The notes beneath the pieces were generated by a model. That model worked only from the letters and a program-made list of their open reading frames with translations, was not told the origin of the DNA and ran no database searches. From Cellvibrio zantedeschiae (GTDB lineage: Bacteria > Pseudomonadota > Gammaproteobacteria > Pseudomonadales > Cellvibrionaceae): a stretch of 64,000 bases of DNA. Numbering within the stretch: the first letter of the stretch is position 1; every line of letters starts with the position of its first letter. The DNA is taken from NCBI RefSeq assembly GCF_014652535.1, contig NZ_BMYZ01000001.1, positions 1,488,001 to 1,552,000 of the forward strand. Reading direction: 5' to 3'. Below are positions 17,113 to 25,000 of the stretch, piece after piece. A program made the translations under genes and the position numbers.

Positions 17113-17613
17113 ATGTCCCAGGTTACTGAAGGTGCGATAAAAGATTTGCGGTCAAAAATTTCATCCATACGTTTTGGCATGCTCACCACGCTTAACGATG
17201 ACGAGAGTTTATCCAGTCGTCCCATGACGCAACAGAGTCTTGAGGATAGTGGCATCTTATGGTTTTTCATATCTGATACTTCACAGCTTGCAGCTGATAT
17301 TAATCGTCATCCAAAAATTAATGTTACCTTCGCAAATCCTTCAGACAGTATTTACGTCGCTATTTCCGGGCATGCAGAAATAATAAAATTTAAAGAGAAA
17401 GCCGCAGAACTTTGGAACCCTGCTGTAGCTGTTTGGTTTCCGGAAGGTTTAGATGATCCCCATCTCTCGCTAATTAAACTTTCAATTTATAACGCTGAAT
17501 ATTGGGATTCACATACCAATAAAATGCTGAAAATATTTTCTATTGCGAAAGCTGCTTTTGTTGGTGAGCCTCCTGCAGATATTGGTGAACATCAAAAAAT
17601 TAATTTTAAGTAA
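17113..17613 (+). CDS. Pyridoxamine 5'-phosphate oxidase-like (general stress protein 26 family) protein
   Basis: 166 residues of the split-barrel FMN-binding fold: SIRFGMLTTLNDDESLSSRPM gives the first strands with the Arg-Pro-Met turn, LWFFISDTSQLAADI the central strand and helix, and PKINVTFANPSDSIYVAISGHAEI the next pair, as in general stress protein 26. It is probably a cytoplasmic flavoprotein; the substrate is unknown. Two ATGs compete: 17107 is only three bases from GGAG, so 17113 with nine bases is preferred. A small unknown gene follows at 35 bases. Confidence 0.85.
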   Translation: MSQVTEGAIKDLRSKISSIRFGMLTTLNDDESLSSRPMTQQSLEDSGILWFFISDTSQLAADINRHPKINVTFANPSDSIYVAISGHAEIIKFKEKAAELWNPAVAVWFPEGLDDPHLSLIKLSIYNAEYWDSHTNKMLKIFSIAKAAFVGEPPADIGEHQKINFK

Positions 17614-17648
17614 TTCGGCTTTGAGCCCAAGTGAGCTTGGAGAAAAAA

Positions 17649-17897
17649 ATGTCAGAAATAACTCAAAATGCAATTTTTGCTAGAGAAGTACAACGCAGGG
17701 TGGATGATTTAATTGCCTGGATTGTTGAAAATTCTCCCGACAAAGAACATCAGCTATCTATTAGTAATTTTCGGGATGTACGCCAGACTTTATTTGGCCT
17801 AGCCACCAACGGCTCTAACGTCTTGCAACACATTGAACCAGAACCTGAGCAGGGCGGAGCACAATATATAAACGATAATCCCGCTCCTTGGCCCTAA
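17649..17897 (+). CDS. Small hypothetical protein
   Basis: 82 residues, acidic overall, no signal peptide or membrane segment. A helical N-terminal half (AREVQRRVDDLIAWIVENSPDKEHQL) is followed by a short HIEPEPEQGG-type Pro/Glu-rich tail. The ATG at 17649 has TTGGAG at a suitable distance; an in-frame ATG at 17631 does not. The family is not recognised. It sits between the FMN-barrel gene and the AsmA-like gene on the same strand and may be cotranscribed with either. Confidence 0.6.
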   Translation: MSEITQNAIFAREVQRRVDDLIAWIVENSPDKEHQLSISNFRDVRQTLFGLATNGSNVLQHIEPEPEQGGAQYINDNPAPWP

Positions 17898-17935
17898 GTT
17901 GTCTTCACATTGATTTGAGATAATTAAGGAGCTAT

Positions 17936-19948
17936 ATGTTTTCTAAGTCAGTGCGGCATCACAAATTACTAACAGTAATCGGCGTTTTCATTTCAGTTCT
18001 TCTTATTGCTGTTTTGGTTTTAATATTATTTTCTGAACCGATTATTAAATCTTTGGTTCAAGGAAAAGGCAGCGAAAAATTAGGGCGGCAGTTAGTCATT
18101 GAAGGGGCATTCGACATTGATTGGCATTGGGGTTATACCCAAGTCAAAGCAGAAAAAATTCGCCTGTCAAATGCACCGGGTTATCCCGAAAAAAATATGA
18201 TGACGATTGAGGGGCTCTACTTTAGTTTCAAAACCTTAAACATATTAAAAGGTTCGCTTGAATTTGGCGATGTAGTTTTCAACAAGCCTTTCCTTGTTCT
18301 CGATAGAAAAACAGCTACTGAGTATAACTGGAATTTTCCTGTCTTCTCTGATGCGAAGGTTTTGGATGAAACTGTGCTTCCAGATAATCGTTACGAATTT
18401 CCGGCGTTTCAAACCCTGGAGTTAAAAGCTGGCCAATTCATTTACCGCGACGCTGTTAAAGGCATGAATCTTGATTTAAAGCTTGATTCTGTTAACGGAC
18501 AAGATGATAAAGAAAACGACAAGAACAAACGTGATTCGAAACAGCTAGCTGCTGACAAGGCGTTCAGAATTGCGGGTTCTGGTTCTATGCAAAAACAAAA
18601 GTTTTTAGTTGAAGCCTCCGGTGGTTCTCTGGACAGCTTGCGAGACTCTAGCAAAGACTATCCCCTTAAATTGCAAATCACTATGGGCGCTACAAAAGTT
18701 TTAGTTGATGGGGCTTTCAAAGACCCCGTAAAACTTGCAGGTGTTAATGCTTCCCTTGATATTCGCGGCAGCAATATGGCGGATTTGTTTTACTTAACCG
18801 CAATTCCTTTGCCTATTACTCCTCCATATGTATTAGAAGGGCGTCTGACAAAATCAGGAAATGTGTGGGCTTATGAAGGTTTTAAAGGCAAGGTTGGCGG
18901 TAGCGATTTGGCGGGTAACCTGTCTTATGATTTGGGAAGTAAGCGAGGTTTTTTAAAAGCTAATTTAGCTTCCAACCTAATGGACAGTAAAGATTTGGGC
19001 GGCTTCATAGGTTTAAGTCCGTCAGGGGAAAATGCAACACCAGAACAAAAAAAGGCAGCAGCAGAAAAAAAAGCAAGCCCAAAGCTTATTCCAGATGTTC
19101 CTTTAAAGCTTGAACGTCTGCGCGGTACGGATCTCGATGTAACCTTGAAAGCCGAAAAAATTGTTGCACCAGGAATACCTTTTAAAGGAATGGAAGTTCG
19201 TTTTTATTTAAAAAATGGATTATTAGATTTGGATCCTTTTAAAGTTGTGTTAGCAGATGGAACAGTCGATGGGAAAATTGAAATTGATGCAAACAAAGAT
19301 GTTCCTCCGATGAAAATGAATTTGGGTTTGCATAAATTGAGTTTGGGGCAATTTTTTGCTAACACACGGTTTGCCAAAACCACAGAAGGTGTTTTCGGTG
19401 GAAAACTCAATTTAGCCGGAACGGGATCATCTTTAGCCGATGTGCTAGCTACGAGTAATGGTGAGTTCACAATCATAATGTCGGGCGGAAAAATCAGTCA
19501 GCTGTTAATTGAAGCTTCTGATTTGGATATCGCACAGGCCTTGCCACTATTTTTAGGGAAAGATAACTCAACAAGAATTCGCTGCGGTGTGACCGACTTT
19601 GATGTAAAAGACGGATTGCTCACGTCCAAAGTAGTCGTCCTTGATACCAATGATTCGCTGCTAACGGGCAAGGTCAGTATCAATATGAAAAAAGAAACAA
19701 TTAGTGCGCGTTTAGACGCAAAGCCTAAAGATTCGAGTATTTTTTCTGCACAAATTCCAATTACCTTATCAGGCCAGCTCAAGTCACCAGCGGTAGGCTT
19801 GGATGGTAAAAAAGTAGGCTCAAAAGGAACAGCTGCCGCAATTTTAAGCGGTATTCTTGCGCCCTTTGCCGCGATCTTACCTTTTATAGAAATTGGCGAT
19901 GCCGAAAATGCAGATTGCAGAGCGCTGATAACAAATGCGCGTAGGTAA
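17936..19948 (+). CDS. AsmA-family inner-membrane protein
   Basis: 670 residues. One N-terminal membrane anchor (about 12-34) is followed by a long periplasmic region with an N-terminal AsmA domain (GRQLVIEGAFDIDWHWGYTQ..., about 45-200) and a C-terminal AsmA_2-like part (about 440-600, FGGKLNLAGTGSSLADVLA and NGEFTIIMSGGKI). Proteins of this group form elongated beta-rich grooves between the two membranes; TamB, YdbH and YhdP are implicated in phospholipid transport and YhjG is a closer size match. A role in envelope lipid homeostasis is inferred. AAGGAG precedes the ATG. Confidence 0.85.
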   Translation: MFSKSVRHHKLLTVIGVFISVLLIAVLVLILFSEPIIKSLVQGKGSEKLGRQLVIEGAFDIDWHWGYTQVKAEKIRLSNAPGYPEKNMMTIEGLYFSFKTLNILKGSLEFGDVVFNKPFLVLDRKTATEYNWNFPVFSDAKVLDETVLPDNRYEFPAFQTLELKAGQFIYRDAVKGMNLDLKLDSVNGQDDKENDKNKRDSKQLAADKAFRIAGSGSMQKQKFLVEASGGSLDSLRDSSKDYPLKLQITMGATKVLVDGAFKDPVKLAGVNASLDIRGSNMADLFYLTAIPLPITPPYVLEGRLTKSGNVWAYEGFKGKVGGSDLAGNLSYDLGSKRGFLKANLASNLMDSKDLGGFIGLSPSGENATPEQKKAAAEKKASPKLIPDVPLKLERLRGTDLDVTLKAEKIVAPGIPFKGMEVRFYLKNGLLDLDPFKVVLADGTVDGKIEIDANKDVPPMKMNLGLHKLSLGQFFANTRFAKTTEGVFGGKLNLAGTGSSLADVLATSNGEFTIIMSGGKISQLLIEASDLDIAQALPLFLGKDNSTRIRCGVTDFDVKDGLLTSKVVVLDTNDSLLTGKVSINMKKETISARLDAKPKDSSIFSAQIPITLSGQLKSPAVGLDGKKVGSKGTAAAILSGILAPFAAILPFIEIGDAENADCRALITNARR

Positions 19949-19950
19949 TA

Positions 19951-20595
19951 TTATTTTTTATCGCGCCTGTCACCTGTAACGCGGGCAGGATTGCCCGCGA
20001 CAATTTTGAATGCTTCAATATCTTTAGTAACTTGACTGCCCATACCAACCACCGCACGTTCATGTATGCTAACCCCATCTACCACGCCCACATTTGCACC
20101 CAACCAAACATCCTCCCCAATATAAATTCCGTGCGAGCGCGTGGGTTGTTCGCTAATTAATCTGTCTGCTGCCATGCCATGATTAAACGCGTATAATTGA
20201 CAATAGGCCGCCACGCGAACGTTATTAGCAATGTGGATGCCTTTGGTTCCGCCATCCATAGTAACGTGATGATTGATGGAAACATTTTTACCTAGCGTAA
20301 CTGGGCCATGAATTACTGCATCAGCCGCGATGTATGAGTCGTCACCGATAATGATAGGGCGACCGGGCTCAGCGAAGAGCTTTGCTTCCGGAGCTATAAA
20401 ACAGTTGTTGCCGATTTTAATCGTTTCCATCATCTGGAAATAAGCTTGCACCTCCCGTTGCCATTCAATTGCCCAAGCCTTATGCGTTGGTTTTAGTTCA
20501 GCGTAAAGCCAGGGCATATAGCTTAACCGCAACTTGTGTTGAGTGCGGTAAAATTCCAGTGGTGGTTTGGAGAGATTGCTTTCGATGTCATTCAT
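19951..20595 (-). CDS. Hexapeptide-repeat acyl/acetyltransferase
   Basis: 214 residues from the ATG at 20595 (a TTG at 20610 is in frame but less likely). After a short helical N-terminus, a left-handed parallel beta-helix runs from about residue 65 to 205 with imperfect [LIV]-G-x4 repeats such as IKIGNNCFIAPEAKL, IIGDDSYIAADAVIHG and IYIGEDVWLGANVGV. A FNHGM turn provides the likely catalytic histidine of the CoA-dependent class. The acceptor is unknown. It converges with the AsmA-like gene with a two-base gap. Confidence 0.85.
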   Translation of the reverse strand: MNDIESNLSKPPLEFYRTQHKLRLSYMPWLYAELKPTHKAWAIEWQREVQAYFQMMETIKIGNNCFIAPEAKLFAEPGRPIIIGDDSYIAADAVIHGPVTLGKNVSINHHVTMDGGTKGIHIANNVRVAAYCQLYAFNHGMAADRLISEQPTRSHGIYIGEDVWLGANVGVVDGVSIHERAVVGMGSQVTKDIEAFKIVAGNPARVTGDRRDKK

Positions 20596-20899
20596 GGTTA
20601 ATAGGCGCAAAAAAATATTTTCTGCATTATAAATTTATATGTAGAAAAAATGTGAGGATATTTCCGGAGCTGGACCATGATGAGTTTGGGATAGGGTATC
20701 CGCAGGTTGCAATGGTTAGGTAAATCCTTGATCTTCACAGTCAGGATTTAAGGAGCGTTTACATGAACGCTCTTGGGGGTTACCCGTTACTGTGCAACAC
20801 TGCGGACACTTGTGTTAATTATAGTTAGCCGAGTTTTGTTGGCGAGTACCGGCTTAGTTTTTTATGCCGCAATAAAGTCACTGGATAGACGAATTATTT
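20596..20899. other. Intergenic region between hexapeptide transferase and pseudouridine synthase
   Basis: A 304-base gap holding the divergent promoters of its neighbours. Besides the small ORF and hairpin listed separately at 20753-20828 I see no further gene, tRNA or recognisable riboswitch. Confidence 0.5.
20763..20828 (+). CDS. Possible 21-residue small ORF with hairpin over its start
   Basis: TAAGGAG at 20749-20755 lies seven bases before an ATG at 20763, opening a 21-codon frame (MNALGGYPLLCNTADTC...). GAGCGTT at 20753-20759 pairs with AACGCTC at 20766-20772, placing the ATG in the loop and part of the ribosome binding site in the stem. It could be a leader peptide, a structured 5' element of the downstream pseudouridine synthase gene, or chance. 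Confidence 0.3.
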   Translation: MNALGGYPLLCNTADTCVNYS

Positions 20900-21595
20900 A
20901 TGAATGAGTTTTACGAGCTGGTAGAAAATAACGAACATTTTTTGGTTGTTTATAAAAAACCTAATACTAGCTTTCATAGCGAAGATGGTGAGCGCGGCTT
21001 ATTCGAGACGGTAAAGCAAACCCAAGGTTTGTCAGAGCTTTATCCGGTCCATCGTTTAGATAAAATCACTTCAGGTTTGTTGGTAATGGCGAAAACAGCC
21101 GATGCAAATCAGGAATTGGTTGATCAATTCAAGAACCGACAGATTGAAAAATATTACATAGCGATTAGCAAGAAAAAACCTAAAAAGAAACAAGGCCTTA
21201 TAAAAGGCGATATGGGGTCGGCGAGGCGCGGAGCCTGGAAGCTTTTGCCTACCTTTGAGAATCCTGCCGTAACGCAATTTTTTAGTGCCTCCATAGGTAA
21301 CGGCATGCGGCTTTTTATGGTCAAGCCACATACAGGTAAAACACATCAAATTCGTGTCGCTCTTAAAAGCATTGGCTCACCCATATTGGGCGATGCTCTA
21401 TATGCTGACGCTGCAGATTGCGAAGGAGTTGATCGAGTCTATTTACATGCTTTCAGTCTTGCTTTTTCCCTGGGTGGGCAAGATTACCGCTTTACTGAAG
21501 CGCCGCGTGAAGGTGAAATTTTTGCAACCCCTGAATTTGTCATAGCTATGAATTCATTCCAATCTCCCTGGCTTTTACATTGGCCCCGCATCTAA
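20900..21595 (+). CDS. RluA-family pseudouridine synthase (TIGR01621-like)
   Basis: 231 residues, shorter than RluA/C/D because there is no S4 domain. The catalytic motif HRLDKITSGLLVMAK (about 51-65) contains the essential aspartate. Downstream the family landmarks HTGKTHQIRVALKSIGSPILGD (about 143-164, given in part) and YLHAFSL are present. It isomerises uridine in RNA; the target, rRNA or tRNA, is not predictable from this sequence. A basic loop KKKPKKKQG at about 91-100 may contact RNA. Confidence 0.88.
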   Translation: MNEFYELVENNEHFLVVYKKPNTSFHSEDGERGLFETVKQTQGLSELYPVHRLDKITSGLLVMAKTADANQELVDQFKNRQIEKYYIAISKKKPKKKQGLIKGDMGSARRGAWKLLPTFENPAVTQFFSASIGNGMRLFMVKPHTGKTHQIRVALKSIGSPILGDALYADAADCEGVDRVYLHAFSLAFSLGGQDYRFTEAPREGEIFATPEFVIAMNSFQSPWLLHWPRI

Positions 21596-21900
21596 TAAGC
21601 ATAAAGCTTAAAAAAAGCAAAAAAATATAAACACTTTTTTTCTCGTCCTAAACAATTCCACTGGCATGAAAGTTGAAGTTAATACATTTGTATTTACTTC
21701 CAGCTATTTCTGCGTTTGCGCGCACCAAAAGGCTGCAGTTGAATCGGTAGTGCGAACCAAAGAAGTGCTTGCGATTTTTTTTTGAGTTCCGAAATAAGTC
21801 ACTTTTTTAATTATGGGTGGCTTAGCGAAATCTCGTTGTGCATTTTATTTTAATAAATTCAATGGGTGTTGTTTAGCCGTGTCCTGAATAGAGAGGCAAT
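21596..21900. other. 305-base AT-rich leader upstream of the chemoreceptor
   Basis: No gene, RNA or clear terminator is visible. A partial sigma-54-like sequence occurs at 21662-21677 but lacks the key GC of the -12 box. The region presumably holds the promoter of the chemoreceptor pair that follows. Confidence 0.5.
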
Positions 21901-23037
21901 ATGTGGATAAGTATTAAACAAGCTTTATTGATATTTGGCTTGGGGCGAACGCTCGTAGTTTTAGCATTATTAAGTTGTAGTTTATTTTTATTAGAACTAA
22001 CAGCCTTTTCTAAAAATCTGATCTGGGCAAATTACACGTTCCTCATATTTCTTGGTGGATGCACCTTAATATCCTTGCTGGATGATGTTCGCGGGCTCCA
22101 CCTGTATTTGATGTATTTAGGCGATAAAAAAAATCTGGAATGGAACAGCTATGTCAATGGCTTTTTGTCGCCCTTGCGTGAACCGCTGCATGAAATTTTG
22201 AAACCTTATCGCCGCACTTTAGATGCAAATCGTGATGCATTAAAAGAGATGGCATTTTCCTCCGCTGAGCTCGCTGCCAACGCTCGCCAATATTCAGAGA
22301 GTGCTGCAAATCAATCGGCAGCCACTACTTCGAGCGCTGCCGCTATTACAGAAATGAGTTATTGCTTGGATGATATAGCACAACGTATAACATCAACCCG
22401 TGATCGTGCTACAGAGGCTTTGCAACTCACCGAAAAAGGTAGCGCTGCATTGCGCGATGCCAATAGCGAAGTAGCGCAAGTTGCCGAGCTGGCGAAAGAT
22501 ACCGAACGACGTATAACGACGCTGGATGAGTTAATGCGGTCAGTTACTAGCATGTCACGAATCATTGGCGAAATTGCAGAACAAACTAATTTGCTTGCAT
22601 TAAACGCTGCAATTGAAGCTGCGCGGGCCGGTGAATATGGGCGCGGTTTTGCGGTTGTAGCCGACGAAGTGCGTGGTTTAGCTATGCGCAGCCAGGGTTC
22701 TGCAACAGAAATATCAACCAGCATTGCAAAAGTGCAGGCAAATATGCAGCAAGTTCTTTTCAGTATGACCTCTGTGCTTGATAAAACGGTTTACTGCCAA
22801 AGCAGCGTTCAAAATGCAGATTCTTCACTAAAAGAAATTTCTGCCCGGACTAATGAAGTATTTTTATTGGTAGATGCAATAGCAGTGGCGGCTTCGCAAC
22901 AAAGTGTGGCGGTAAGGGAGATTTCCGGTCACGTTGAGACTGTGGCTAATCATGCTCATGACAATAGCCAGCGCGCAGGGCAGGCTGCTGAAATTGCGGA
23001 GCATTTACATCGCTTAACTCGCCAAGCGGAGCTATAA
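21901..23037 (+). CDS. Methyl-accepting chemotaxis protein without periplasmic sensor domain
   Basis: 378 residues. Two membrane helices at about 10-32 and 40-60 are joined by only a few residues, so there is no periplasmic ligand domain, and no HAMP domain is obvious. The cytoplasmic methyl-accepting coiled coil follows (about 100-378), with the hairpin tip [19 protein letters not shown] (about 223-241) that binds CheA and CheW. There is no CheR/CheB-tethering pentapeptide at the C-terminus. One base separates its stop from the next gene, which encodes a free-standing sensor-type domain, so the two are probably one receptor in two pieces. Confidence 0.92.
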   Translation: MWISIKQALLIFGLGRTLVVLALLSCSLFLLELTAFSKNLIWANYTFLIFLGGCTLISLLDDVRGLHLYLMYLGDKKNLEWNSYVNGFLSPLREPLHEILKPYRRTLDANRDALKEMAFSSAELAANARQYSESAANQSAATTSSAAAITEMSYCLDDIAQRITSTRDRATEALQLTEKGSAALRDANSEVAQVAELAKDTERRITTLDELMRSVTSMSRIIGEIAEQTNLLALNAAIEAARAGEYGRGFAVVADEVRGLAMRSQGSATEISTSIAKVQANMQQVLFSMTSVLDKTVYCQSSVQNADSSLKEISARTNEVFLLVDAIAVAASQQSVAVREISGHVETVANHAHDNSQRAGQAAEIAEHLHRLTRQAEL

Positions 23038-23038
23038 A

Positions 23039-23845
23039 ATGAGTTTACCTTTTTCATTTATTTTTATCTTTATAGTAGTGCCGTGCATAGCCTTATTCAC
23101 TGCTATTTATGGTGTAGTTAAACGCAAAAAAATGGAAGAAGCTTTATTTAGAAGCGGCATTAGCTATTTAAAACGTTTACGTAGCCTGTTGATGTACATT
23201 CAACAGCACCGCGGCTTAACCAATAGCTTTCTCAGCGGTAACTTTTCAGTGGTTGAGGATATACAAAAGGTTGAAGTTTTAACCGCGCGCGAAATTTCTG
23301 AAATATCAACGATAAATGGTTGGATTAAAGAAAATCCAAAATGGGATAGCATTATCGATCACTGGCAAAGAATTCATGCACATTATCAAACAGTTGAAGC
23401 TGAGGTTAATTTAAAACAACACAATACCTTGATTGCCAATTTACTTTACCTGATTGATGATCTGGCTTATGCCCATCATTTAGGGAAGCTTGGGCTTATT
23501 GATGCAACAGAGACTGACTGGCGAAATCTGTTATTTATTGCGGAGTATGTTGGGCAGGCGCGTGCTTTGGGAATGGGCGTAGTTAGTAAAGGATTTTGTA
23601 CCAGTGTATTGCGGATTCAGTTAAATCATTTGGTGGTAAAAATTGAATCCAATATAAATCCGTCCTGGTCTGAAAAAATACAAAAAGATTTTCGCAATTT
23701 TTTAAATGTTATTGAAGGGCAAGTGATTGTGGATACACCCACCATTTCTCCCGTTGAATACTTCAAGTTAGCGACAGGCTGCATTGAACATGTGTTGGTT
23801 GAATTTGATAGGCAAGTGGAAAAAATCCAATTTCATCGCACTTAA
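23039..23845 (+). CDS. Membrane-anchored NIT-like (nitrate/nitrite sensing type) sensor protein
   Basis: 268 residues: one N-terminal membrane helix (about 4-27) followed at once by KRKK, which by the positive-inside rule puts the rest in the cytoplasm. The body is an all-helical domain with QQHRGLTNSFLSG (about 55-67) and FIAEYVGQARALGMGVVSKG, resembling the two helix signatures of NIT domains, which sense nitrate or nitrite in other proteins. It has no output domain of its own. Its placement one base after a sensorless chemoreceptor suggests it works with it. The NIT assignment is by motif similarity, not a search result. Confidence 0.65.
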   Translation: MSLPFSFIFIFIVVPCIALFTAIYGVVKRKKMEEALFRSGISYLKRLRSLLMYIQQHRGLTNSFLSGNFSVVEDIQKVEVLTAREISEISTINGWIKENPKWDSIIDHWQRIHAHYQTVEAEVNLKQHNTLIANLLYLIDDLAYAHHLGKLGLIDATETDWRNLLFIAEYVGQARALGMGVVSKGFCTSVLRIQLNHLVVKIESNINPSWSEKIQKDFRNFLNVIEGQVIVDTPTISPVEYFKLATGCIEHVLVEFDRQVEKIQFHRT

Positions 23846-23870
23846 TCATGCGCTATCCGTGCGGCTTGTA

Positions 23871-24344
23871 TTAGTTAATCACTTTAACTTCAGTTATCGC
23901 AAAAAACATATTTACGTTGCGAGCAGATGAGAATGCGCGATAACAGCCCATGGCATTCAAGTGTTTTACCGCCATGGCTGCCAATTCCCAAGCGAGATAC
24001 TCATCGGCTTCAACGGGTTCTTTTTCGCCAAAAATCACCAAATCGGTTATTTCTTCCAATTCTTTTATGCGAATTGAATCCGCTTTAAGTGCAGGGTTAA
24101 TGGAATCGTAAGCCCAGGCCCATTTCCAGGTTCCGGCGGCAGGAGAGTAACTTCCTATGTCGATAATGTCTGCCTCAATAACAAGTTGATCATCCTGATT
24201 AAAAAATTGTAACTTGGCTTTGTCATTTTCAAACATCCAACGTTTGTGGCTACCGAATCCATAAGCAGATGTTAAGTGGGCTTGTTTCTCTTTTAGCTCG
24301 GCACTTGCATTGGTCAAAAAAAGTTCAAATTCTTCGTCTTTCAT
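23871..24344 (-). CDS. DUF6882 family protein
   Basis: 157 residues from the ATG at 24344; an ATG at 24359 would add five. The pattern matches the DUF6882 group: an aromatic-rich core FNQDDQLVIEADIIDIGSY, then GTWKWAWAYDSINPALK, and a late Ala-rich AWELAAMAVKHLNAMGCYR helix. It is predicted cytoplasmic with no known function; family members occur singly in many bacteria. It is convergent with the sensor gene. Confidence 0.65.
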   Translation of the reverse strand: MKDEEFELFLTNASAELKEKQAHLTSAYGFGSHKRWMFENDKAKLQFFNQDDQLVIEADIIDIGSYSPAAGTWKWAWAYDSINPALKADSIRIKELEEITDLVIFGEKEPVEADEYLAWELAAMAVKHLNAMGCYRAFSSARNVNMFFAITEVKVIN

Positions 24345-24524
24345 AATCTGTCCGTTCATCGGGTGCTAATAGGCGCGACTATATAGATTTAACTAATGTT
24401 TTCATACCGAAAATGCCAAATATTGCCGTTTTTTAAGAGCTATAATAAGGCAGACTTCACAGGGCTTGGCGCCTTAAACCTGTGGTTTTTGGCTTCGCGA
24501 TTTAATCACTAAGAGGATCTATTT

Positions 24525-24965
24525 ATGGCCGTAAAAACATTAAGTAAAGCAATTGTCATGAGCTTGAGCGTGGTGATGGTATTAGAGCTGACTGCCTGCG
24601 GAACTGTGTTTTATCCTGAGCGTAAAGGTACCAAGTCCGGTTCAATTGATCCCATAGTTGCTGTGGCAGATGCTGTGGGGCTATTGTTTTTCTTCATTCC
24701 CGGGATTATCGCGTTTGCGGTGGACTTCAGTAACGGCACAATTTATTTGCCTCACGGTAAACACAGCAGCTTGACGCCAGAAGAATTAAAGTCAGTGTCG
24801 CCGAATGGAAAAGTGGATAAGAAAGCCTTAAGTGAATTGGTTAGCAAAAAGGTGGGCTTAGCAGTCAATCTAAACTCAGCTGATCTCCAGGTAAAAGCGT
24901 TCAGCTCTGAAGCATCATTATTAACTTATTTGAATGCTAATGGTTTAACTCTGGCAAGTTTGTAA
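24525..24965 (+). CDS. Small membrane-associated lipoprotein
   Basis: 146 residues. A signal peptide ends in the lipobox LTAC (Cys at about residue 25), after which GTVFYPERKG follows. A hydrophobic, Gly-rich segment VGLLFFFIPGIIAFAVDF (about 52-70) may be a second membrane stretch. The remainder is polar, ending in a Ser/Leu-rich tail. The motif set GTxFYPER...GLLFFxxPGxIAFAVDF...TIYLP recurs in small proteobacterial lipoproteins of unknown function. An AGAGGATC site precedes the ATG. Confidence 0.75.
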   Translation: MAVKTLSKAIVMSLSVVMVLELTACGTVFYPERKGTKSGSIDPIVAVADAVGLLFFFIPGIIAFAVDFSNGTIYLPHGKHSSLTPEELKSVSPNGKVDKKALSELVSKKVGLAVNLNSADLQVKAFSSEASLLTYLNANGLTLASL

Positions 24966-24970
24966 GTTGA

Positions 24971-25000
24971 AAAAAACGGCGCTTGTTAGCGCCGTTTTTT
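24971..25000. terminator. Bidirectional terminator between lipoprotein and batD
   Basis: AAAAAACGGCGC / GCGCCGTTTTTT, a perfect 12-pair stem with a six-base loop, is placed between the convergent stops. Confidence 0.92.

Noticed and set aside
21662-21677. Sigma-54-like TGGCAT-N5-TTGA ahead of the chemoreceptor
   Set aside because: The -12 element has GA in place of the required GC, so it would not be expected to work.
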